DNA of 64,000 nucleotides from Gammaproteobacteria bacterium (GTDB taxonomy: Bacteria; Pseudomonadota; Gammaproteobacteria; Steroidobacterales; Rariloculaceae): the NCBI GenBank assembly GCA_036381015.1, contig DASVDR010000045.1, positions 66,537 through 130,536 of the forward strand. Reading direction: 5' to 3'. The stretch's first letter is position 1. The number at the start of each line of letters is the position of its first letter. Below, piece by piece: positions 7,743 to 14,387 of the stretch. Position numbers and translations under genes: made by a program. A model generated the notes under the pieces. That model was not told the DNA's origin. It saw only the letters and a list, made by a program, of their open reading frames with translations, and searched no databases.

Positions 7743-8615
7743 ATGGCCGCGCGAGCCTTGGGGTCTGCCACGATCGCTTTCGGGCTGGTTTCCATCCCGG
7801 TCAAGCTGTATTCGGCCGCCGAATCGGCCGCCGCGATCCATTTCAATCAGGTCGACCGCCGTGACGGCACGCGGGTCAAGCAGCAGCTCGTCTCGTCGCG
7901 CACCGGGGAGCCGGTGCCGAAGGACGAGATCGTCAAGGGCTACGAGTTCGCGAAGGGCCAGTACGTGCTCTTCACGAAGGAAGAGCTGAAGGCGCTCGAG
8001 GCGGCGGCCACGCACACGATCGACATCGACGAGTTCCTGCCCGCCGACAGCGTCGACCGCATCTACTTCGACAAGGCCTACTACCTGGGGCCAGACAAAG
8101 GCGGCGCGCGGGCCTACCGGCTTCTCTCCGAGGCATTGACCGTCGCGAAGCGCATCGCGATCGGCCGTTATGCCGCGCGCGGGCGCATGCACCTCGTCGT
8201 CGTTCGCCCGATCGGCGCCGGGCTGATGCTCGAGCAGCTGCACTACGCCGACGAGATCCGCCCGTTCAGCGAGGTGCCGCTCGACGACGTCGAGGTGCGC
8301 CCGGCCGAGCTCGAGCTCGCGAAGCAGCTGATCGAGCAGGGGGCGGGCGAGGGCTTCGACCCGACGCGCTATCGCGACGAGGTGCGCGATCGTATGCTCG
8401 AGCTGATCCAGCGGAAGGTCGAAGGGGAGGACATTTCCACGGCGGCCGTCGAGCAGCCGGAGCATAAGATCATCGACCTCATGGAGGCGTTGAAAGCGAG
8501 CCTGAGCGCACCGGCCGAGCGCCGCGCCGCAAAGCCCGCCGCCGCGAAGTCGGCTTCCTCCGCCGCACGCGGCACCGCGAAGAAGCCCGCAAGAAAGAAA
8601 CGCGCCAGCGCCTGA
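7743..8615 (+). CDS. ku: Ku protein, NHEJ DNA-end binding
   Basis: A 290-residue bacterial Ku homodimer subunit, which forms a ring on double-strand DNA ends and recruits LigD. The N-terminus MAARALGSATIAFGLVSIPVKLY is typical. The core continues through FNQVDRRDGTRVKQQ, KGYEFAKGQYVLFT and FDKAYYLGPDKGGARAYRLL. The C-terminal ~40 residues are an Ala/Lys/Arg tail (ending KKPARKKRASA) of the kind that promotes threading along DNA. The ATG at 7743 is chosen because the upstream extension (MFFVATIS) is unlike Ku. The gene is divergent from ligD, with only 25 bases between start codons (13 if ligD starts at 7729). Confidence 0.96.
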   Translation: MAARALGSATIAFGLVSIPVKLYSAAESAAAIHFNQVDRRDGTRVKQQLVSSRTGEPVPKDEIVKGYEFAKGQYVLFTKEELKALEAAATHTIDIDEFLPADSVDRIYFDKAYYLGPDKGGARAYRLLSEALTVAKRIAIGRYAARGRMHLVVVRPIGAGLMLEQLHYADEIRPFSEVPLDDVEVRPAELELAKQLIEQGAGEGFDPTRYRDEVRDRMLELIQRKVEGEDISTAAVEQPEHKIIDLMEALKASLSAPAERRAAKPAAAKSASSAARGTAKKPARKKRASA

Positions 8616-8704
8616 CGCGCGAGCGCGGACGCCGTGCATTCGGCGCCTGCTCGGTTGGACACGCGCTCAGCCGGACGTCCGCTCGGCCAAACCTCGCTGA
8701 CCCG

Positions 8705-9412
8705 TCATGTCGCGCCCGGACGGTCCTGGAGCTTCGCCATCCGCTCCGCCAGGGCGGGACCGATGCCCTCGTCCTCGTGCTTGAAGTACACGAACGCGTG
8801 CTCGAACGGCGCGCAGGCGTCACGCCAAGCCCGCAGCGCGTCCGGGGAATAACCCGGAGCGCGGAGCCTCAGATAGGTCCACGCCGCAGTCGCCGGCAGC
8901 GCGGGAGGCGGCTCGCCTTGCTCGTCGACGGTGACCCAGGCGGCCCGGTGCGCTTCGAGCGCCGCCAGCACCGCCGGATCGCGCCACGACTCGTGACGAA
9001 ACTCGAACGCGGCGGGAATCTCGGGCGGCACGAGGTCGAGAAAGCGGCGCAGCCGATCGATGTCGACGCGGAAATGCGGCGGCAACTGAACGAGCACGGC
9101 CCCGAGCCGCTCGCCGAGAGTCGACACGGCGCGAAAGAAGAAGGCCGCCTCTTCCTCGCAGTCCTTCAGCCGCTTGACGTGAGTGATGCGGCGGCTCGTC
9201 TTCACCGCGAAACGGAAATCCTCCGGTACGCGGTCCCGCCACCCCTCGAGCAGCCCCGACGGCGGGAGCCTGTAAAACGTGTTATTGATCTCGACCGTGC
9301 GAAGGCGCGAGGCGTAGTAGCCGAGCATCTCGGCCGCGGGCAGCTTCTCGGGATAAAACGGCCCCTTCCATCCCTTGAAGGAGAAGCCGCTGGTTCCGCA
9401 ATAAAGCCGCAT
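8705..9412 (-). CDS. DUF72 (YecE-type) family protein
   Basis: A 235-residue DUF72 protein with a TIM-barrel-like fold. Characteristic segments: LYCGTSGFSFKGWKGPFYPEKLP at the N-terminus, YYASRLRTVEINNTFYRLPP, FRFAVKTSRRITH, LGAVLVQLPPHFR, AFEFRHESWRDP, and the C-terminal TYLRLRAPG...YFKHEDEG. The molecular role is not established, though such genes are sometimes found near DNA repair genes. Here it is convergent with ku, 89 bases away. The start at 9412 gives the normal family N-terminus. Confidence 0.9.
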   Translation of the reverse strand: MRLYCGTSGFSFKGWKGPFYPEKLPAAEMLGYYASRLRTVEINNTFYRLPPSGLLEGWRDRVPEDFRFAVKTSRRITHVKRLKDCEEEAAFFFRAVSTLGERLGAVLVQLPPHFRVDIDRLRRFLDLVPPEIPAAFEFRHESWRDPAVLAALEAHRAAWVTVDEQGEPPPALPATAAWTYLRLRAPGYSPDALRAWRDACAPFEHAFVYFKHEDEGIGPALAERMAKLQDRPGAT

Positions 9413-9502
9413 GGTCGAAGAGCCGCCGCTGCAGTGCTCGACGCCGCCGCGCGCCGAGGCGCGGAGACGTCACGGACGAGACGCAGGCCCGGCCGGCCGT
9501 TC

Positions 9503-10750
9503 TCAGGTCGCGGGCTCGATGCGCAGCACCGCGCCTTCGTCCTCGTCCGTGACGACGTAGAGCAGACCGTCCGGCCCCTGCACGACGTCCCGGATCCGCT
9601 GGCGGAGCGGGAGCAGGAGCGATTCTCGGCGAAGCTCCTGCATGTTCTCGTTGAACAATACGCGATCGAGGCGGCCCGTGCCCGGAATCTCACCGTACCG
9701 TAGACCGCCGACGAAGAGGTCGCCGGTCCATTTCGGCAGCGCATCCCCGGTGTAGAAGGTCAGGCCCGACACGGCGATCGCCGGCGTCCAGTAGACCTGC
9801 GGCGGCTCGAAGTTCGCGTGCGTCGGCCGGCCGTGATCGGACTGCCACGGCCCTTGATAGGTGCGGCCCAGGCTCACGATCGGCCATCCGTAGTTGCGGC
9901 CGGGGAGAATCACGTTCACCTCGTCGCCGCCGTTCGGGCCGTTCTCGCTTTGCCAAATGGCGCCGGTGCCCGGGTGGACTGTAAGCCCCAGCGAGTTGCG
10001 GTGGCCGAGCGTGTAGATCTCCGGCCGGTAGCCCTTGCGGCCGACGAACGGGTTGTCGCTCGGCACGTCGCCGTCGTCGGTGAGCCTCAGGACCTTGCCG
10101 CGGACATCCATCGGATCTTGCGCGTCGCCGCCGCTCGTCGCGATGTAGAGCATGCCGTCCGGGCCGAACACGATCGGCGTCGGCCCGCTCGGCCCTTCAT
10201 CCGCGACGAACACGTCCTCGAAGCCGGTCAAGGCGTGCCCATCCCATCGCCCGCGGCCGACGGCGAACGTCGTGCGCTGCTCCCCGAGCGGCTTGGTATA
10301 GCTCAGGTAGACGAGGCCGTTCTCGTCGAAGGCCGGGTGCAGCGCAAGATTCATGTACCCGTGCACGGCGCCCGGCAGGCCGGACACGCCGGTCCAGAAC
10401 GATGCCGGGCCGCCTGCGACCGGCTCGGGTTCGAGGACTCCGTCGCGGATGATGCGAAGCCGGCCCGCGCGCTCCGTGACGAGCATGCTGCCGTCGGGCA
10501 GGAACTCGAGCGCATACGGATACTCGAGCTCCTTCGTGACGACCACGACACGAATGTCCATCCCCTCGCCGGTCGGGAATTCGATCGGACCCGCGGGTAA
10601 TGGTTGGTTCGCGAGCCCCTCCGGCGCGACGGGAATCCCGTTGCGAAACGGAACGCTCTGTTGGGAGAACGTCGGGGCGGCAGCGAGCGGGAGCACGATC
10701 AGGCAGGCGAGCCGCAGGTACGGCCCGCTCCGGAGCAGCGGAGTCTTCAT
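9503..10750 (-). CDS. PQQ-dependent aldose sugar dehydrogenase (YliI/Asd type)
   Basis: A 415-residue secreted protein. Signal peptide at residues ~1-30 (PYLRLACLIVLPLAAAPTFSQ). It is followed by a six-bladed beta-propeller of the soluble glucose/aldose dehydrogenase family: LEYPYALEFLPDGSMLVTERAGRLR, GLPGAVHGYMNLALHPAF, RGRWDGHAL, PIVFGPDGMLYIATSGGD, YTLGHRNSLGLTVHPGTG and NGPNGGDEVNVILPGRNYGWP. Family members oxidise sugars in the periplasm using PQQ and pass electrons to the respiratory chain. The start at 10750 is fixed by GAGGAGG about 10 bases upstream. No PQQ synthesis genes are in the window. A sorbosone-dehydrogenase-like role is an alternative. Confidence 0.88.
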   Translation of the reverse strand: MKTPLLRSGPYLRLACLIVLPLAAAPTFSQQSVPFRNGIPVAPEGLANQPLPAGPIEFPTGEGMDIRVVVVTKELEYPYALEFLPDGSMLVTERAGRLRIIRDGVLEPEPVAGGPASFWTGVSGLPGAVHGYMNLALHPAFDENGLVYLSYTKPLGEQRTTFAVGRGRWDGHALTGFEDVFVADEGPSGPTPIVFGPDGMLYIATSGGDAQDPMDVRGKVLRLTDDGDVPSDNPFVGRKGYRPEIYTLGHRNSLGLTVHPGTGAIWQSENGPNGGDEVNVILPGRNYGWPIVSLGRTYQGPWQSDHGRPTHANFEPPQVYWTPAIAVSGLTFYTGDALPKWTGDLFVGGLRYGEIPGTGRLDRVLFNENMQELRRESLLLPLRQRIRDVVQGPDGLLYVVTDEDEGAVLRIEPAT

Positions 10751-11107
10751 CGGCAACAACCCTCCTCGGATGCGGGGAGTATAGAGCGGCGCCGGCACGC
10801 GTAGAACCGCTTCGCGCCCACGGCATAAAACTTGCTTTCTTCATCGCGCCGGGGCGGCAGAAGGAGCGAACTCGGCCGATGGGAAACGAGGCACTACGGG
10901 CGCGCCTTGACGCGTGTCCAGTAAGGGTATCTCCCGCTACAGGAAATCGATTCTCGAATTCGGCTCTCCGCTCGCCTCGAATCGAGCTCGTCATGCGACG
11001 TGCGCCGGCGTTCGGGCCGGCGGCAGGCCTCTGCGCGCCGCGAACCATGCGGCCGCCGGGGGCGCCGCGCGCTCGCTCTCGGGCTCGCTGACAGGCGAGG
11101 GCCGATC
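10751..11107. other. Intergenic region between divergent dehydrogenase and glycosyltransferase genes
   Basis: About 360 bases. They hold the ribosome site of the minus-strand dehydrogenase, a sigma-54-like element (10821-10836) and a long untranslated stretch before GTG 11108. A 70-codon frame at 10879-11091 is present but poorly supported. No stable hairpin was seen. Confidence 0.4.
10821..10836 (+). promoter_or_regulatory. Sigma-54-like -24/-12 element upstream of the GT4/debranching operon
   Basis: CGGCATAAAACTTGCT keeps GGCA at -24 and TTGCT at -12 with canonical spacing. Predicted transcription starts near 10847, leaving about 260 bases of leader before GTG 11108, the longest of the nine similar elements. 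It is therefore one of the two weakest. Confidence 0.4.
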
Positions 11108-12175
11108 GTGCGAATTGCTCAAGTCGCTCCGTTGTACGAGTGTGTGCCGCCGAAGCTCTACGGCGGCACCGAGCGCGTGGTCGCGTATTTGACGGACGAG
11201 CTCGTTCGCCAGGGTCACGACGTGACGCTGTTCTCGAGCGGGGATTCGCGCACGCTCGCGCGTCACGTGCCGATCGGGCGCGCCGCCACCCGTCTCGATC
11301 CGACGTGTGTCGATCCGCTCGCCCGGCACATCGTGCTGCTCGAGAAGGTGTTCGCGCGGATCGCGCAATTCGAGGTCGTGCATTTTCACGTCGACTATCT
11401 GCATTTTCCGCTGTCCCGCCGTTACCGGGCGCCGAATCTGACGACGCTTCACGGGCGGCTCGACATCCCGGATCTCGCGCTCGTCTACGAGGAATTTCCC
11501 GAGATGGCCGTGGTCTCCATCTCTGATGCGCAGCGACGGCCGCTGCGCGGATTGAACTGGCTCGGTACGGTGCACCACGGATTGCCGCTCGATCTGTACA
11601 CCTGCAACGCGCGGCCCGACGGCTATCTCGCGTTCTGCGGCCGCATCTCGCGGGAGAAGCGCCCGGATCGGGCAATCCGGATCGCGGAGCGAGCCGGGGT
11701 GAAGCTCCTGATTGCCGCCAAGGTCGACCCTGCCGATCGCGAATACTTCGAATCGGTGATCCGGCCGCTGCTCGACAATCCATGGGTGGAGTTCATCGGC
11801 GAGATCGGCGATGCCGAGAAGAACGCGTTCCTGGGCAACGCCCGGGCTTTGCTGTTCCCGATCGACTGGCCGGAGCCGTTCGGGCTCGTGATGATCGAAG
11901 CCATGGCTTGCGGTACGCCGACGATCGCATACCCGTGCGGAGCAGTGCCGGAGATCATTACTCCCGGCGTCACGGGCTTCATCGTGAGCAGCGAGGCCGA
12001 GGCCGTGCGGGCCGTCGAGGAGGCCGTGTTCCTCGATCGCTCAGCCTGCAGGCGAACCTTCGAGCGCAGGTTTTCCGCAGCACGGATGACCCGCGAATAT
12101 TTGGCACTGTATGCAGCAGCGATCGAGGCCGCGGAACCGGCCGGGAGAAGGACGAAAGATGAGCGCGTCGCGTGA
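11108..12175 (+). CDS. Glycosyltransferase family 4
   Basis: A 355-residue GT-B fold glycosyltransferase. N-terminal acceptor domain begins VRIAQVAPLYECVPPKLYGGTERVV. The C-terminal nucleotide-sugar domain has FCGRISREKRPDRAIRIAERAG, the sequence VEFIGEIGD, and the GT4 signature PIDWPEPFGLVMIEAMACGTPTIAYPCGAVPEII. The GTG start at 11108, with GAGGG 6-10 bases upstream, is chosen because upstream frames have no GT4-like sequence. Its last 17 bases overlap the glucosidase gene, so the two proteins are probably made together. Sugar donor and acceptor are unknown. An alpha-glucan or glucoside product is suggested by the partner. Confidence 0.88.
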   Translation: MRIAQVAPLYECVPPKLYGGTERVVAYLTDELVRQGHDVTLFSSGDSRTLARHVPIGRAATRLDPTCVDPLARHIVLLEKVFARIAQFEVVHFHVDYLHFPLSRRYRAPNLTTLHGRLDIPDLALVYEEFPEMAVVSISDAQRRPLRGLNWLGTVHHGLPLDLYTCNARPDGYLAFCGRISREKRPDRAIRIAERAGVKLLIAAKVDPADREYFESVIRPLLDNPWVEFIGEIGDAEKNAFLGNARALLFPIDWPEPFGLVMIEAMACGTPTIAYPCGAVPEIITPGVTGFIVSSEAEAVRAVEEAVFLDRSACRRTFERRFSAARMTREYLALYAAAIEAAEPAGRRTKDERVA

Positions 12176-14339
12176 GCTGGTTTCCGTCGACGACGAGTAT
12201 TACATCCACGCCACCTCATCGAGGGTCGACGACCGCAAACGCGTCCTGAAGCAGGGGGATACGTTCGCGGTCTTCGATCGGCACGGCGACATCCATCCTT
12301 ACGGCCACGGCGGCAACGGCCTCTATTACCGCGACACGCGTTTCCTTTCGCAGCTGGAGCTTTTCATCGCCGGCCATCGCCCGCTGTTGCTGAACTCGAG
12401 CGTCACCCACGACACCGCGATCTTCGCCGTCGATCTCACGAACGTGGATTGCAACGACGGCAATCTCGAGGCGCAGCGCGGCGATATCCACGTCTTCCGC
12501 GGCAAGATGCTGTGGGGGCGAGAATGCTTCGAGCAGATTCGCATCACGAACTTCGGTCACGATGAGGTGGAGCTGCCGGTGAGCATCGTGTTCGCGGCGG
12601 ATTACGCGGACATCTTCGAAGTGAGGGGACTCGCGCGTGAACGAAGGGGGCGAGTCAAGGCGCCGGTCAAGTCGCCGGACGAGGTCGTCCTCGCATACGA
12701 GGGCCTCGACGGCGTGACGCGACGCACTCACGTGCGCAGCTCCGTGCGGCCTGCCGCGGTCACCGACGACGAGCTGTCGTTCAGGTTCCGCCTGCCGCCG
12801 CGCGGCGAAACGTCGTTCTGCATCCACATTGCGTGCGAGATCGACGGCGAGCCGGACACCGAGCTGCTGTCGTTCGAGCAGGTGGAGCGCCGGACCCGGG
12901 AGACTCTGCGGGAGCTTGCCGCGGGGGAGTGCCGAATTCATACGGGCAACGAGCAGTTCAACGACTGGGTGAACCGGTCCCTCGCCGACTTGCGTCTGCT
13001 CGTCACTCGGACGGAGGAGGGCTGGTACCCGTTCGCCGGCGTGCCGTGGTACAGCACGATCTTCGGACGGGACGGATTGATCACGGGGTTGCAGACGCTG
13101 TGGATCAACCCGGACCTCGCCCGCGGCGTGCTCGACGTGCTGGCCGCTCGGCAAGCCGACAGAGTCGATCCGGAGCTCGATGCGGAGCCGGGCAAGATCG
13201 TGCACGAGGTGCGGCGGGGCGAGATGGCGGCGCTCAAGGAGGTGCCTTTCGGGCTGTACTATGGGACCGTGGACGCGACGCCGCTGTTCGTGATGCTCGC
13301 GTCGCGCTACTTCGATCAGACCGGCGACCTCGAGTACCTCCGCCGGCTATGGCCGCACATCGAGCGCGCCCTCGATTGGATCGACCGCTACGGCGACAAG
13401 GACGAGGACGGCTTCGTCGAGTACCTTCAGCAATCTCGGCGGGGTCTTGTGAATCAGGGCTGGAAGGATTCCTACGACAGCATCTCGCACGCCGACGGAT
13501 CGCTGGCTACCGGCGCGATCGCACTGTGCGAGGTCCAGGCATACATCTACGACGCGAAACGGCGCGCCGCGAAGCTCGCCCGTGCGCTCCGCAAACCGGA
13601 GCTCGCGGAACAGCTCGAGAAGGCGGCCGCAACCTTGCGGCAGCGCTTCAACGATCGGTTTTGGTGCGACGATCTCGGCACGTATGCGATTGCGCTCGAC
13701 GGCAGGAAGCGGCCTTGCCGCATCTCGTCGTCGAACGCCGGTCATGTGCTCTACGCCGGGCTCGCCACGCCCGAGCGTGCGCGCAGGACTGCCGCTCGGC
13801 TCATGGGGAAGGACTCGTTCTCCGGCTGGGGCATCCGTACGCTGTCGCGGGGCGAAGTCCGCTTCAACCCGATGTCGTATCACAACGGCTCGGTATGGCC
13901 TCATGATACGGCGATAGCCGCGGCCGGCCTCGCGCGGTACGGGTTGCGCATGCACGCCGCGCGCTTGCTGCACGGGCTCTTCGACGCCACTCTAGCTCTC
14001 GACGAGCGCCGGCTCCCGGAGCTCTTTTGCGGGTTCCGCAGGCGGGAAGGGCAGGGGCCGACGCGCTACCCGGTCGCATGCGTCCCGCAAGCATGGGCCA
14101 GCGGCGCCGTGTTCATGCTGCTTCAGGCATGCCTCGGCATTTCGTTCCGCCAGGACAAGCCGCAGATACGTTTCACGCAGCCGATGCTGCCGAAGTTTCT
14201 GCCGTGGATTCGCTTGGAGAACCTGCGGGTCGGCGACGGCAGCGTGGACCTGATGCTGCGCCGGCACCCGAAGGACGTGAGCATCAACGTCCTGCGCAGC
14301 GAAGGCGACGTCGGCGTAGCCGTCCACCTCGAGCCCTGA
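12159..14339 (+). CDS. Amylo-alpha-1,6-glucosidase / glycogen-debranching-type hydrolase
   Basis: A 726-residue protein. Residues ~15-260 are the N-terminal glycogen-debranching beta-domain (FAVFDRHGDIHPYGHGGNGLYYRDTRFLSQLEL). Residues ~275-720 form an (alpha/alpha)6 barrel: GWYPFAGVPWYSTIFGRDGLITGLQTL, GLVNQGWKDSYDSISHADGS, and YHNGSVWPHDTAIAAAGLARYG. The acidic residues in GRDG and WKDS are where the family's catalytic acids usually lie. It probably removes alpha-1,6 branches or hydrolyses a related glucoside. The ATG at 12159 has a GAGAAGG ribosome site and overlaps the upstream glycosyltransferase. A perfect palindrome follows the stop codon. Confidence 0.88.
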   Translation: MSASRELVSVDDEYYIHATSSRVDDRKRVLKQGDTFAVFDRHGDIHPYGHGGNGLYYRDTRFLSQLELFIAGHRPLLLNSSVTHDTAIFAVDLTNVDCNDGNLEAQRGDIHVFRGKMLWGRECFEQIRITNFGHDEVELPVSIVFAADYADIFEVRGLARERRGRVKAPVKSPDEVVLAYEGLDGVTRRTHVRSSVRPAAVTDDELSFRFRLPPRGETSFCIHIACEIDGEPDTELLSFEQVERRTRETLRELAAGECRIHTGNEQFNDWVNRSLADLRLLVTRTEEGWYPFAGVPWYSTIFGRDGLITGLQTLWINPDLARGVLDVLAARQADRVDPELDAEPGKIVHEVRRGEMAALKEVPFGLYYGTVDATPLFVMLASRYFDQTGDLEYLRRLWPHIERALDWIDRYGDKDEDGFVEYLQQSRRGLVNQGWKDSYDSISHADGSLATGAIALCEVQAYIYDAKRRAAKLARALRKPELAEQLEKAAATLRQRFNDRFWCDDLGTYAIALDGRKRPCRISSSNAGHVLYAGLATPERARRTAARLMGKDSFSGWGIRTLSRGEVRFNPMSYHNGSVWPHDTAIAAAGLARYGLRMHAARLLHGLFDATLALDERRLPELFCGFRRREGQGPTRYPVACVPQAWASGAVFMLLQACLGISFRQDKPQIRFTQPMLPKFLPWIRLENLRVGDGSVDLMLRRHPKDVSINVLRSEGDVGVAVHLEP

Positions 14340-14343
14340 AATC

Positions 14344-14387
14344 GTGTCAGACACCTTTTCGGCCGAAAAGGTGTCTGACACTTTTTT
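14344..14387 (+). terminator. 38-bp perfect palindrome plus T6: terminator, possibly REP-like
   Basis: A perfect inverted repeat with 19-base arms (14344-14381, beginning GTGTCAGACACC and ending GGTGTCTGACAC, centre GGCC) is followed by six T residues (14382-14387). It lies between the convergent glucosidase and M16 peptidase stops. On the plus strand it is a textbook intrinsic terminator. The arm also contains its own nested palindrome (GTGTCAGACAC, one mismatch at the centre), the form expected of a dispersed repeat. No second copy was seen in this window. Confidence 0.75.

Noticed and set aside
10879-11091. A 70-codon frame with AAGGAG upstream
   Set aside because: The ribosome site is 12 bases from ATG, the peptide is low in complexity toward the end, and no family resemblance is seen.
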